Source of the DNA: Acheta domesticus
Taxonomy: Eukaryota; Arthropoda; Insecta; Orthoptera; Gryllidae
Direction: 5' to 3'
Assembly: GCA_031308135.1 (NCBI GenBank)
Contig: JAHLJT010000631.1
Location: forward strand, 180,341,675-180,405,674
Length of the DNA: 64,000 nt
Part shown: positions 1 through 12,640 of the stretch, one piece after another
Numbering within the stretch: position 1 is the first letter of the stretch
Layout of the letters: each line of letters starts with the position of its first letter
Notes under the pieces: generated by a model
The model's database searches: none
What the model was told of the DNA's origin: nothing
What the model saw: only the letters and a program-made list of their open reading frames with translations
Program-made: the position numbers and the translations under genes

Positions 1-419
1 GATAATTCATTTCTAACATTGTGGATTTGTTTAAACTCCTTTTACAAATAAATTTTCCAGGACATTTGCTTCCGTTTGGTTTGGAGACTATTTTCTCTAC
101 ATCGCGCGGGTTGGTCTTAGGCTATTTATGTGACTACGTCATAAGACGAAAAGAACGCTGTCTCCAATCTAAAGAAAGAAATTGAGAAAAGGAATTACCC
201 GAGGAACACTGCCTGTTTTCCTCAGAGGCTTCGCCTGGTCAAACTGAGAAAAACACGTATCAAGATATGGCGGTTGCGCATTCTTCCCACACATAAAACC
301 GATCAACCAGCGCTGTTTGCGAGCATCGACTCCCATCCCGGGAACACTAGCGCTTTCTGTAGTTCCCAGCGCCCGCAACTCGTCTGCCCTCCACCGCAAG
401 ATCCGTCAAGAGTTTATTC
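1..419. other. No recognised feature
   Basis: Ordinary intermediate-GC sequence leading into the CpG-rich block that follows. The short open frames here have no recognisable domain and overlap one another on both strands. I see no gene. Confidence 0.5.
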
Positions 420-1010
420 GTTCCTCCCGCGGCGAGCGAGGGCGCGGTGGTCGGACGTTGGAGATGATATTTCCGCCGCGTGCCGCGTGGGTGCGCGCGT
501 GTAGCGGCCGGGCGCGCGCGCCGCTGACGGCGACCGTGAAAGAGAGCGGTGCGGGGCGTGGCGGGGCGCGGCGGGGCGCGGCGGGGCAGGGAGGAGCGGT
601 GCGAGCGGATTAGTGGGCGGGCAGAGCAGGGCGGCGCAACCGCAGAGACCGGGAAAAGGGAAATATTTCACGATTCCAATCTACTTCATCCTTTTTACGG
701 CCCTAACCGGAACGCTGCAAACATTAATGAACCTCCAGTCTATTGATCTAGATAGGCGCAGCTTAGCCGGTGGATTGACCGCCGTAATGCGAAGGGCCCG
801 CGGGGGTCCCAGGGTCAGGGCGCCCTGTCCGTCCACCGTCCCTCCCCCTCCCCTAGATTTATCGCGATCGGGGCCTCTTGCGCTGAGCAGAGCAGAGGGA
901 AGACTGCGGGGAACTCATCGGAAACCCCGCGCCCGCTCAAGGGGAACGCTCCTGGCAAAGTGCGTGCGGCTGCTTTTCATCCGCAACTGCTTCTCCTGCA
1001 TATGTCGCTC
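420..1010. promoter_or_regulatory. CpG-rich block, candidate CpG island
   Basis: Two GC- and CpG-rich stretches (about 420-660 and 780-980) stand out against the AT-rich background. The first contains repeated GGGGCGCGGC-type units around 555-600. Such blocks often mark promoters or first exons, but I found no convincing start codon followed by a donor site. The 136-codon frame at 613-1020 begins at GTG, not ATG, and resembles no family I know. The block could equally be a decayed GC-rich minisatellite. Confidence 0.35.
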
Positions 1011-1020
1011 TGTGATCTAA

Positions 1021-3540
1021 AGCGTGTGTTGCGCTGTCAAAGGGAACAAGGGAATGAACTCAAAGTGCAGCGGGACAATACAGAAGAAAGTATTGTGTAA
1101 CGGGGAAGGGTAAAATATAAATGGGAAACGTCTCTAAGAATATGGAATAAGAGAAAAAGAGATAATGAAGAGAACACAAGGCACAGTAAAAAGTAAGACT
1201 GAAGTACATGTTATTCAGAATCATAGAAGTGGAAAGACAATCACTTAAAATCATACAAGGGACTAAAATTTCGCTAACAAAATAGCTATTCTATGAAGCA
1301 CACTTTGTACGCGTCTTTGAAATAAAATGCAGTTCTGACGCATTGCACATCTTTGCTCTAAAAATGAATAGTCTGCCCCGTTTCGGAACAAGAAAATGTA
1401 TTACGATTATGACTAAGTTATTAAACAGAGTTCCACAATGTTTACTTTGAAATAGAGGTTGCTCTAAATCTCTCAGTGAAACAGACTTTGATTTGAGTAC
1501 ATGTAAAGAAATGTTTCACAAACAGGAATAGTTGCAAATCTTAACTAAGAGATACGCCCGGATTTTCTTAAACTAAATTTTTACTCAAAAATATTTGAAA
1601 TATATTTCTTTGCTGACATTTAGTATATTCTACTTAAACGTTTTACCGACCATAGTATAATTCATACTTGACTTGCTACGAATCAGAAAATGTTCAAAAT
1701 CTTAGTGGAATGAGAACATGCGTATTCATTGATTCATTGGTTCATTGGTTCATTCATGCATAGATTAATTTGTGGAAACTGAAAAAGTGTCAAAACAAAA
1801 GCAATGAAAATATTCATATTACTATTACACAATTAGCATCAAAATCTCGTAATAATTTGTTGTGTAGGTTAATGGGACAAATGTATATAAAACACTGGAG
1901 TATTTTCTGAATGTTCAATTGGGTGTTTTAGAATGATGAGCAGCAGTGCCTGCAAAAATTGTGACGATTACACCTGAAAGAGCTAACTGCAGTTTGCAGT
2001 TTCGAGATCAACACGGGAAACGAGAACCACAGCGCGCAATTTAATGACTCGTGCAACAGTTATTTGTCCAGTGCGTTTTTTTCAGCAGCGTACAGTTAGC
2101 CAACACTCTCATTTACTTTACAACCTCCATTTTTCTGCAATGGTAGTGTTTATTTTCCTTTTGTGATTAGTAAACCTATAAAGTTGATTTCGCCGCTGAT
2201 ATTTACATTTAATTGTGAAGTTATTGTCAATATAATGTTATGTACTAATCGATTGTAAAATAAATGCAGACAACAAATGATTAATCTTTTTATATTGATA
2301 AGATAAAATCATTTGGGAATATTTTAAGGTTTTCAGAGAAGTTTTGACTCTAAAACTATCATTTAATTCGTATGAATTTATGTTACATTTATTTTAATTT
2401 TTATTAAAAAACATGAATTCAGAACAGCTCAACACATTTCTCGTATATGATTCTACGTAGCAGGAGCGAAGTTCTGTCAGCTGTTACAAAGCATGTACTC
2501 TAAATTTCTTACTTTTCGAGTTTTATATTTTAACCTAGGATATTTTAACCTCCAACGGATTATAATAATGGAACAGAGGCGGCATGGATAGCGATGGAAT
2601 ACCCTCATAAATGTAGAAAAACTAGTCCCCAGAATTTGATTACATTATAATCGTAAATCTTTCAAAATAACTATTGAAGACATTCCTATTAATAACGCTT
2701 ACATTTCTGCATTGCCTCTGTCAGAAAGGGATTTAAGAAGGCAATTTTATTCAGATAATTCTTACATTGAAAAGAAAATTACATGTATTATATTCATATT
2801 AGCAATATAAATTAATATAATCCATCCAGTATATTTTTTTTACGTACACAATGATGAAAATTATTATGATTTACGAACACATTTGATGTTCGTAAAAAAT
2901 ATTCGAATTAAATGTTTTACGTTCTTCAAATATCATTTTATTTAAACTTATGTTTTTACCTAATGACGCAAATTAGGTCGACTACTTTTACTGATATTAA
3001 CATTGATTTAACATTGCCAAAATTGAGTTTTGGTAAAATCTAATGTTTGGTTGTAATGTATGGTACACAAATGTAGAATCGTTCTCCTTAGATGATTAAC
3101 TCGTGTTCTTTAGTTTAACGTTACGTTAAGTTTACGTTTAGTTTAACTCATATTTTTGGTAAGTTTCTACGACAATCAAGTAATAAAACAGCACAGTAGA
3201 ATATCGAGTACAGCTAAAAACGATGAATTATTTCTTTCTCAGTAGATGTCGGTCATCATTGGAAATACCTGGGAGTTTTTAATTTATAAACAGAAGTTTG
3301 AAAAGTTAAGAGATTTCTCCAGTTTTATAGTTTACGTTTAAAATCGTACTATCCTTTTGGTGCTCCTTTTCAAGGTATCTTTTCCTACTGCAACTGTAAA
3401 TAACGTTGTTGTGTAAGTTGCTGTTACCATCTTATCTCTTTCAAAGCTAAGAAGAACCACTGCTTAGGAAGTTGCTTCTTCTAATCTAACCCTCCTCTCT
3501 CCTCGGCCCTTTTTTTTCCGTATTACTAACTTCTTGTAGG
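1021..3540. other. AT-rich intergenic or intronic DNA, no gene seen
   Basis: AT-rich throughout with stops in all frames. The only local structure is a short imperfect tandem of a CATTGATT/CATTGGTT unit near 1725-1757. No recognisable transposon protein or RNA gene. Confidence 0.5.
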
Positions 3541-3544
3541 GCCC

Positions 3545-3740
3545 ACATTATCGATAAATAGTATTTATTAATCCCAGGTTTGAAAATGGCATGCTATAAC
3601 TATCTGGTGGAGGGACCATGGCCCGGTTCGCGTTCCGTAGGATAGTATGAATCCCAACCTGATGTCGCTAGTCTCATACAATTTCCGGCGGGGAGACAGA
3701 GATTGGGGAGGGATCTACCCAAGTGTAACTTTGACCATCA
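3545..3740. repeat. Possible SINE fragment (weak)
   Basis: On the + strand the sequence CCCGGTTCGCGTTCCG at about 3620-3636 resembles a pol III B box (GGTTCGANTCC). The text after it mixes CT- and GA-rich pieces like the SINE tails elsewhere in the window. No clear A box was found, so this is only a possible truncated SINE. Confidence 0.2.
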
Positions 3741-3744
3741 CTAC

Positions 3745-3945
3745 ATACATTGGTAGGTCATGAAAGGGGATATTATTGGTTAGTTAATATTTGGGGGTGG
3801 GAAAACCCACCATGCAACAAAACATGTATATACGTTTCAACAATACAATCAACGCGGGATTCAAATACATGGTTCTTGTTGCAAAATCCGCCACAGCGAC
3901 TATGCTTTATGGATCTCGACCACCCTAGCCGACAAATTTACGTAA
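3745..3945 (-). repeat. tRNA-derived SINE, family B copy 1
   Basis: Read on the minus strand, the head has a tRNA-Ser-like A box (GGTGGTCGAGA, + coordinates 3914-3924) and a B-box-like TATTTGAATCC (3857-3867). The body follows and ends with a GGGTTTTCCCACCC-type segment (about 3780-3805) and an AATATTAACTAACC-type segment. The same order of head, CCCGCG junction and GGATTTCCC-type tail occurs in the copy at 15855-16045, which supports one family. The internal pol III promoter is decayed. Confidence 0.6.
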
Positions 3946-4149
3946 GGTATACCACAAAATTTTCTACATGAAAAATAATTCAACGCAATATGAAAATATA
4001 AAAAGTGTAAATGGATACAGTAGTTGCCATGGATCTCTTCTCTCTTCACACATGCACTAGATTTTTCCATTTAAGTCCTTAATTGCCAGTGCTCCGTGCT
4101 TCGTCTTCTCTTAAGCTCCTCCCTCAGCCTGATCTCTTCTCCACCGCTC

Positions 4150-4395
4150 CCTGTGTGCGGCGCCGCCCGCGTCTTCGCCGCCTCTTTCAGTGGGGCCCTA
4201 TGTGTGGGCGGGCGGGCGCCTCTCGACTCGTAAGCCCTGAGGGCCGCCGCCGGAAGGGCCTTTAATTGGCGCGTGGGCGGAGGCCGGGCGGCCGCTGGTA
4301 ATGAGACGGCGCCGCCGCGTGCACGCGCGCCACCCACACGCCCTCCCGCTGGCGGAGGTGCGCCCTCTGCAGGGCGCGATCGATACACGCCAGCC
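4150..4395. promoter_or_regulatory. CpG-rich block flanking the minisatellite
   Basis: Very CpG-rich, non-repetitive sequence abutting the pyrimidine-rich minisatellite. Frames are open on both strands because of composition, which is not evidence of coding. It may be a CpG island or the unique flank in which the minisatellite arose. No start codon or splice signal could be assigned. Confidence 0.3.
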
Positions 4396-5155
4396 CCTCC
4401 CCGCTCCGCTTTCCCCGCTCCGCTCTCCCCGCTCCGCTCTCCCCGCTCCGCTCTCCCGCTCCTCTCTCCCCGCTCTTTTCTCCCCGCTCGTCTCACCCCC
4501 GTTCCCCCGCTCTCCCCGCTTCGCTCTTCCCGCTTCGCTCCCCCCGCTCCTCTCCCCCCGCGTCTTTTCTCCCACTTTTTTCTCCCCCCTCGTCTCTCCC
4601 CGTTCCGCTCTCCGCGTTCCGCTCTCCCCGTTCCGCTCTCCCCGCTCCGCTCCCCCCGCTCCGCTCTCCCCGCTTCGCTCTTTCCCGCTTCGCTCTCCGC
4701 GCTCCTCTCCCTCCGCTCTTTTCTCCCCGCTCGTCTCTCCCCATTCTCCCGCTCTTCCCGCTTCGCTCTTCCCACTTCGCTCTCCCCGCTCCTCTCCCCC
4801 CGCTCTTTTCTCCCCGCTCGTCTCTCCCCGTTCCGCTCTCCCCGCTCCGCTCTCCCCGCTCCGCTCTCCCCGCTTCGCTCTTCCCCGCTCGCTCTCCCCC
4901 GCTCCTTCTCCCCCGATCTTTTTTCTCCCCACTCTTTCTCTCCCCCCTTCGTCTCTCCCGTTCCGCTCTCCCCGTTCCGCTCCCCCCGCTCCGCTCCCCC
5001 CCCGCCTCCCGCTTCCTTCCCGCTTCGCTCTCCTCGCATCCTCTCCCTCCGCTCTTTTCTCCCCACTCTTTTCTCCCCGCTCGTCTCTCCCCGTTCCGCT
5101 CTCCGCGTTCCGCTCTCCCCGCTCTGCTCTCCCCGCTCCGCTTTCCCCGCTCCAC
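4396..5155. repeat. Pyrimidine-rich minisatellite with higher-order structure
   Basis: About 760 bp built from a roughly 14-bp unit of the form CCCCGCTCCGCTCT with variants (CGTTCCGCT, CGCTTCGCT, CGCTCCTCT). A longer block beginning CGCTCTTTTCTCCCC and continuing CGCTCGTCTCTCCCC recurs at about 4470, 4560, 4715, 4802, 4915 and 5050, which implies a second, higher-order period of roughly 90-150 bp. Long frames of 220-331 codons cross it in several frames on both strands; they encode only E/R/G/S or P/S/R/L repeats and are products of the array. Confidence 0.9.
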
Positions 5156-5353
5156 AATTGGAAACGAGTGGATTAATATTATACTAATTTATTTGAAATT
5201 CTCAACTTATAGTCAACCTTTTTGACATTTAAGCCTTCTGAATCGTTCCTGAAACAATTTTCTGACTTAAAACAAAAGACCACATACAGTCTGATAATGT
5301 GGTTAAGGTCTGCGTGCGATTTTTGTTTTCTCATCCTTATTTCCATTTCTTCC

Positions 5354-5356
<3 letters not shown>

Positions 5357-5384
<28 letters not shown>
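5357..5384. repeat. (AC)14 microsatellite
   Basis: Fourteen uninterrupted AC dinucleotides. Confidence 0.95.
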
Positions 5385-5387
<3 letters not shown>

Positions 5388-5394
5388 CAAACAC

Positions 5395-5560
5395 CTCACG
5401 AGTCCAATGGGGTACGTAAACCTCGCGACTGAGGCGGGTTCCCATTGGGGAATATACCAGGAGAGGGAAAATCCCGCAAGATGTCGTGCAGATCAGCGTC
5501 GAATGGCACGCTTCAGTGGACGCTGAACACAAGTACCAGCCCGAAATACACAACAGGACT
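5395..5560. repeat. Possible SINE tail fragment
   Basis: The segment GGGAATATACCAGGAGAGGG followed by AAAATCCCGC (about 5447-5488) resembles the GGGATACTT..GGGTAAAACCCC segment of the SINE at 23775-24250. No tRNA-like head is visible, so this would be a 5'-truncated piece. Weak. Confidence 0.25.
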
Positions 5561-7860
5561 AACGTTCTAAGTATTTAATCTAATCGATATTCACTCGCAC
5601 ATTCCATCACTCACTACGCTCCACACCCTGCAACTATTCACTCTCGATTTATTCCTTTAGATACGCCCGGTCGCGATTTCCACTGGCCACTGCTCTGCCC
5701 TTAATCGACCGTTCTATCCCGCCCCTCTCCCTGTAGCCTTCCCACTTTACCAGCTGTGCTTCATCTTCCTGAAACTGCCCTCCCCATCGGTTCTGCCACA
5801 CATTTTTCTCTCCTCGTCGCTTTCTCCACATTCTTCCAGACTGGTCTGATCTGTAATAATTCCCACATCTTACAAGTCTTGTCTCACCTGCCCTGACTCA
5901 CTTGCCCTATTTGGCCTGCTTCGCCTCTCCTCACCTGCTCCGTCTTGACGCTACGCCTTGATGCTCCGCCTTTACGCCCCACCTTTGACGAGTCCGCCTT
6001 GACCGCCTTCCGCCTCACCTGCCTCACCTCGTCACCAACCTCTCAGCGTCATATAGCACTATCGTGATCTATCACCTTACCTCAACTTCAGCAAACGCCA
6101 CCATCATTGCTACCGTTAATCACAATGCCACTGCAACTTCTGTTCCAAGATTCTGCTAGCACATCTACAGCCGTCTCTGTCACGTAAAATTGCAAGAAAA
6201 AATGACAGTCTGCTGAAAGATCAGTACATTGCCAGCATGGTAAATGTAAACATTTTTTCACTTATCGATAATGGGCTACTTAAATTATTGTCATTATAGT
6301 AGATGTATTTCATATAATATTCACTTTTTATATACTGCTAGAAACGTTTTCTTGAATTACAACTCTTCTCTTTTACTTTACGTTGCGCCGACATCTCAAC
6401 TTCGCCGTCATTACTGATGTCCTGTCATTCTTCTCTTCATAGCCATCAACACTGACACATTTTGCTACCACAACAAAAGCTTCATCACTGTTGCCGGCAG
6501 TGGAGTCATGCCACACACACACACACATATCCCGACAAAAAGGTCGCCCACCGAAGTAACCCTTATCACATGACCTCTCCACCATCACCACTGCAGCCAG
6601 AAGGTCGATCGGCCACCCCATCATTCTACCAAAATGGTAAGTAATAAGTTAGTTTGAATGGATAAATATGCAGTGTTAATAATGTAGCGGTAATAATTTA
6701 GTGTTAACAAAAGGCGACACATTTTTGACATTAAGTCGCGAGAGGACTGATCATTGAACATCGAGAAACTGAGGTAATCAGCGACTGTTCACCTTTGATA
6801 TGTCTAAATCACGTTGCCATACACGTTGCGAGTATGGCAAAAACCGAGTGTTTGGCGCTCGGCAAACCACCTGCAATTCACCCTTGCTACTCGGGGTTCC
6901 GAGAGAGGTCGCTTGCCACTTATTGAATGCCGAGTCTTAAGGAATTTGAATACAAAATAATTTAGTTGGAATGAGTTGTAGGACAGGAAATATTGCATTG
7001 TAAAGTATAATTGGACTATAACGATATTTAATTGTATGCTGATTGAACACTAGAATCTGTTTTTGAAGGCTGTAAAGTCAAATGGGAAAGATTTTTTTAG
7101 AAAAAAAACGTACAAAATTGGATAAAGCTTAGAAATAAGTGGAAGGTCTCTTGTATAGTTAAACGCTGCAATTTAAGACAAGTTGATATAATTGTACTAG
7201 ATCCTTATGAGTTAGTGATAGAAATATGTATGTGAATTGGGAGAATCCAAGGGAAGTTGACAAGGGTCCAATTATAAATAAAATTACTTCACGTTACTGC
7301 AAACACACTCTCCCCTTGAGCTTCCTCAGTAGGACCCTGCGACCGTGAAATCCATTCACCTCTACATTCAAGGCCCCATCATCTTCGTCACATTCATCCC
7401 CAATTACCATCATGAGTGCCTCCCAGGGACCCCATGAGGGGCTCGTGGCGTGATAGCTGAATCAGTCTCTTCAATCACTTGGGTCCGGACCCGTCCGGAG
7501 AAGTGATTGAAGAAAGTGAGATCACGGCCGATTTTCTCGGGGTCTCTTGTCTCCTTTGTCTTATTTCATTGTTGCTCCATTCACATCATCATTATCGTTG
7601 TAACTCAGGAGATCATTAAAAATCAATGATCGAAGAGCCCCCAAACTCCAATGAATAAATCAATCAATAAATACCTGACTCCATCGCCATTGCTACCCGC
7701 CATAACCACTACCGCTTTCGCCACCGACAACGCATCGCTGCCACTCTCGTCGGCCTCTGATGAAGAGCCCGGTGCCTCGCCTCACCCCACCCAACTGCGT
7801 CCCGCCGAGCTGCGCCCTCTTCTCCACCCCACACCCCCTCGCCCCGCCCCGTCCCTCTCC
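5561..7860. other. No gene recognised; small repeats only
   Basis: Contains a CT-rich stretch with degenerate GCCTTGACGC-type units (about 5880-6060), a short (CA)8 at 6512-6527 and an 8-bp stem near 6814-6838. A clear hairpin lies at 7468-7513 (separate entry). No domain-bearing frame was found. The stretch 7370-7860 becomes increasingly CpG-rich towards the arrays that follow. Confidence 0.45.
7468..7513. repeat. 13-bp perfect inverted repeat (hairpin)
   Basis: Arms TCTTCAATCACTT (7468-7480) and AAGTGATTGAAGA (7501-7513) are perfect complements around a 20-nt loop that itself holds the palindrome GGTCCGGACC. The sequence before it, GGGGCTCGTGGCGTGATAGC, is faintly reminiscent of a pol III A box, so the hairpin may belong to a decayed SINE. 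Confidence 0.7.
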
Positions 7861-7988
7861 GTCCCGCCCCGCCCCGCCCCGCCCCGCCCCGTCCCGTTCC
7901 GTCCCGTCCCGTCCCGTCCCGTCCCGTCCCGTCCCGTCCCGTCCCGTCCCGTCCCGCCCCGCCCCGCCCCGTCCCGCCCCGCCCCGCC
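7861..7988. repeat. Pentanucleotide array (GYCCC)n
   Basis: About 25 tandem copies of GTCCC or GCCCC. Central units are GTCCC and outer units GCCCC, so the two variants are spatially sorted. The long frames crossing it on both strands are artefacts of the array. Confidence 0.9.
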
Positions 7989-8161
7989 ATGTACCGAGCT
8001 GCCCCGCCCTGCGCCACCCCATACCGCCCGCGACGCCGGCGCCAACACACCCCGCGCAGCCGCGCGCCTCCACACCATGCCCCGCACCGTCCTGCTCCGC
8101 GTCCTCCACGAGAGCACAAAGCGGAACGAGGCAGCGCAGCGCAGCGAGGGACGACGCGGCG

Positions 8162-8410
<249 letters not shown>

Positions 8411-8629
8411 AGAGGCTGCGCGCGGATTCCTTGCTCACAGCCCAAACTTTCATCCACATTGTTGGCGCCCGTCGCATCTATCTTTTGAGTCAGGGAGTAG
8501 TGTTGATTCGAGCGCCTCAGCTACTTAGGTCATTCCTCCTGTACGTGTACTGCATGCGATAGTACGGAACATAACAGTAATCCGACTTCGCTAGTACGTG
8601 AGATCCGTCGCCGACCTACACGTCAGCGT

Positions 8630-8975
8630 TTAGGTTCCACTCCCTCCCATAGAGACGTACCCTTGCGCGGCACCGCTCAAGCTGGGGCAAGCTCTTAGGC
8701 TGTGGACACGACACACCTGATGGTTGTGTCGTGCATTAAAATGTGTGTATACAAGAGTTGAGGGAAGATCAGTGTGATTAAGCAATTCCGTGGTCATTTT
8801 GTTAAGGTGCATCACCGGCATTCACCTGGTATTGATTGGAGAAATCACAGAAAACTACCAATCAGAGCATCTCACTCCTAGAATTCGCTTTCAATGATTG
8901 ATTTAGTCTCAGGTATTTAGCTAGTGTGGGAACTCTGCTACTCTGTCGGGACGGGAATCCTAGAACTTCACTGTA
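8630..8975 (-). repeat. tRNA-derived SINE, family A copy 1
   Basis: Minus-strand copy of the family also found at 23775-24250, 47640-48080 and 49590-49875. Diagnostic core in this orientation: GCGAATTCTAGGAGTGAG, CTCTGATTGGTAGTTTTC, TGATTTCTCCAATC and TACCAGGTGAATGCCGGTG (about 8890 down to 8815). The CT-rich and CACACA-type 3' portion follows. The tRNA-like head (near 8960) is decayed and no clear B box remains. Confidence 0.65.
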
Positions 8976-11680
8976 AACTTTGCTGCAGGGACAATGCTCG
9001 TACTTCTGAGCTAACGAAGTCGGTTTCTCTCGTGTGTTTACATTTGAATTATAATTTTTATAAGATTGTTGTGAATGAATAGTCTAAAAAATAATACACT
9101 TCTTCGTCGCAAATATTTCTTGTTGTCGAAATTTTTTTTTGTTGACAGTAATGTCTATGATACTTTTATCTTGATACTCTTCATTCATAAAGTCTTTATC
9201 CATGACGTGATCTTACAGCTGATTATACAGCCGTAGGTCGATATTTCAAATAATCCACAGCATAAGCCACGCCCAATAAGAATCGTTTTTCTTTGTTCAA
9301 AAATTATTTTCAGAGTGATCAAGGTGTCAACATTTTCTATTTTTACGATTCTGTAACGAACGTTTTGTCGAATATTTGTGAGGATATGTTACATTTATTC
9401 ATTAAAGACACTTCAGATTCATACTGCAATATATAATTATGAAATAATTCACATTGTTCATAACATCGTCCCCCGGACTTTCTAATGAATTCGGGTTTCC
9501 TAGTTTTCATCCGGAGCTCATATGAACTCAACATATTTCCGACGTAATTGACATTCCAAAACTGTGACAGGGTGGTGACAATTGAGTATCAAATACACGT
9601 GCAATACACAGGCTCACGGAAAATGTACTGAATATTGGTCGCCTGGGGACTTTTGTGGTAAAAGCAAACCAGCGTAAACCAGGAGGCTGTGATTCTATAT
9701 AGTTGTGGATGAATGATATTTGGAATAATTTAAAGAGAATGATTATATATTGTTAGATTCTAACTGAAACTCTATTTAAATTAAAAATATTAAAATAACG
9801 TAGTCTAACAAATGTTTGTAAACATACCCATGAAAAAATCTATAATACATAGAATATTTTGGCCACTTAAACGCTTTTAAGATGTGTAATATCACTAAAT
9901 AGAGTAAATAAAAAATGTTTGTAACCTCAGCACTTCTATTTGCTGGCTTTAATTTTAAATAGACATTCTGCAAAAAAGGATAATTGTAACCCATTTGTGT
10001 TTGTTTTTACAAGCAAATATGTGCCTAATTTCAAAATAAGGAAATGGACATATTTTAAATATTTTTATATAGTCTGTGGAAATAAAAAATAACAATAATA
10101 ATAATAATAACATAAATAAAAATAAACAATTTTAATACAATTAAATACAGTGAAAATATTATTTGATTAAAGTATTGAAAAATGTAATAGTAAAATGTTA
10201 ATCACCATGCAATTCCAAAAACATATATTGTATTATTTTTAAAGAATTTAAATAAAAAAAATTCATTCATTCTCAAATTTCAACTAGGACAGAACGTTAA
10301 AATTATTATTAATTACCTAAAGTGTTTGCGATATTGTAAGTGTTGTATAAATATAATTTTTTTACAACTTCATGGAGCACAACTGTTCAAAAATAAAACA
10401 TCAAGATGCATTATTTTGGTTTTATAGTGTGTAATCGGTTCCCCCTTCCTCCCCACCAGTCTTAACTTTATGTTATGTATATGTGAGGAATACGTACATG
10501 CGTTATCTTTTGCTCCGGCTAGCTTATTTATTTAACTAACTTTCAATTATCAACAAATCAACAAAAATCGACAAACACCTTGTCAAAGTAAACGCACTGT
10601 TGCCAACTCCACACATACGCACACACACTGTTTTATCCAAAAATGCAATTACAGAAAATATATAAATCGGTGGGTCGTGACCGACTCCGTACGGATTATA
10701 CCAATAAACTGTAGCTTCCTTTGCTCTTACACCAGGTTTCTATCTACTGAAAAAATAACACATTTGTGTAGGAGAATCAAAAAACTCGGTCGGCAATCGC
10801 GCCTTCCGATATTCAATATAATTCGATTTTTTTTACTTTTGAACTTTTATCCAAATCAAACAATCGAATCATCAACACTGAATACACATAAGATATAAAT
10901 ATATCCTAGAACATACTTATAGTGCAAAACAAAACAAACACAAACCCACAATATATACACAAAATAATAATGATTAGCTTCTCCTTGGAATGATTTTTCT
11001 CATTTCATTTTGCACTTGCCTTTCCTTCAAATCAAATTAATAACTTAATTTATTAAAATTTTGGAATAATTTCTGTTAAATTGAGTAATTTTCTCTCATT
11101 TAATTGAAATTCTAATTTGAATTTTTGAGTGCTAGCTTGAATTTTGAATGCTCGTTTGAATTTTGAATGGCCATTAATTACCTCAATTTAAAACAATCTT
11201 GGTCTAGAAACAACCTATTGTTTCTTCCAAGATTTAAATGATCGAAAAAAACGCGTGCACTTCCCTGTGTCTGTTATCATCTGCACCCATCTGTATCCGG
11301 GCACCACAGTGGAGTTCCTGGGCTCCGAACCAACTCTCTTCATCAACGGCACGAATACTCTACCAATGTAAGCACGTCACCACGTGCTGCCCATTGTTAC
11401 CATGTTCCAACATAGACGAAATCTACAGGCCACGTCGCGCTTCGTCCGCAGGGAATCGCATTAGTTCGTAGTTTTTTGAAAAACATCAAAGTTCTATTCG
11501 CACTCAGCAGTTCATGAATACACATCCACGAAATGTTAGTTTCTGACTCTTAAACAATTATTCAAAACTATCCCGGCACGAAAAATACAATCTCAACGCG
11601 TTTGCTTATTCAAGACACGAAATATAAAATCCAAAAGTTGGTGTACTGCGAAACATTCAAAATTCCAAGTAACTACAACA
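8976..11680. other. AT-rich DNA, no gene seen
   Basis: No frame with a recognisable domain on either strand. Small AAT-type runs occur near 10090-10110. The 11110-11165 stretch has a short repeated GAATTTTGAATG/GAATTTTTGAGTG motif. Nothing else supportable. Confidence 0.45.
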
Positions 11681-11689
11681 AAGTCTCAC

Positions 11690-12640
11690 TATTTTCAATA
11701 CAAACGCGTTATTTTTACTTTTCCGTATACGTACGTATACACGGAGTGTAATACGTAGTGCAGGGAAAGTTATGTAACGCTTCGCAAAAAAATGGCCAAT
11801 TTTCGGCGGAAAAAAATTCATTGCCGAGCCATGATAACAGAAAAGTGGATAAAACCAGTTGCTAAATTTGAAAAAATCTCCTAACACGTGATGTAGCCAA
11901 AAACCCTGTTTTGTGGGTCCTTGATAACGAAAAACTAATTGGAAGGAAAACGTCCGTTCGTCTGTCTGTCCGTCTCTGAACACTGCTACCGCCTAAACCA
12001 TACGTATGATTTCATCCAAAATGGATATTCCCCGGTTAATCTGGTTTTAGTCAAAGCTTTGAGATTTTGAAAAAGATTCTGCAAAATTTGGGGGTACTTT
12101 ATATGAAGCCCACTGGACATTTTCAAACTTTTCTCAAAAACGGCTCCAAATGTTTTCTTTAAACTTCTTGTAAGAATAGAGTAAAATATACTTATTAAGG
12201 TGGCATAAGTCCTATTTTCACGAATAACTCTGAATTTTCGAAAATTGCAAAAGTTTAAAATTTTTCCGGCATCTCTCTGGAACTACAAAATTGAAGATAG
12301 AGATTTTTCTTTTAAATACAATTTATTGTTCATAGTGAGTTCTTCATTAAAGTCATGTAAATTTTCTTGAAAATTTTAGTAGTTTTCGCGCAATATTGCG
12401 TGCAGTATGTGCAATTTCAAAAAATTAAAGAAGCATGATTTTCTCAAAAACGCTCCAATTTTTTCTTTAAACGTGTGGCGAAGATAATGCTAAATATACT
12501 CTATCAGATAACATAAACGTCATACTGGTCTACACGTTTTTTCAAAAATTACAAAAATGTAATTTTTTGATTTGTCTCTCACGTCGTCAAAATTTACATT
12601 ATAGATGTGTTTAATTGTTTAGTGCTTTTTTTACACATTA
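11690..12640 (-). repeat. REP-U copy (unclassified dispersed repeat)
   Basis: Read on the minus strand this matches, segment by segment, the + strand copies at 32190-33560 and 62330-63350. Shared landmarks are a module with AAAACTACTAAA and ACTTTA..GAACTCAC, a TGTAGTT..AGGAAGA(T/C)GCCGA module, a GGAGCCGTTTTTGAGAAAA module, GGACATT..GGCTTCATATA, and GTTTAGGC. A tract of GGACGGACAGACAGACG type follows, then GGTTTTTCG..ATCAAGGACCCA and TTCGCAGCATTACATAACTTTCCC. No protein is encoded. The class (SINE-, Helitron- or satellite-like) cannot be told from the window. Confidence 0.75.

Noticed and set aside
613..1020. 135-residue frame in the first CpG-rich block
   Set aside because: Starts at GTG, has no recognisable domain, and no splice signals frame it.
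4071..5187. Frames of up to 331 codons on both strands
   Set aside because: They run through the pyrimidine-rich minisatellite and are open in several frames at once; the products are simple E/R/G/S or P/S/R/L repeats.
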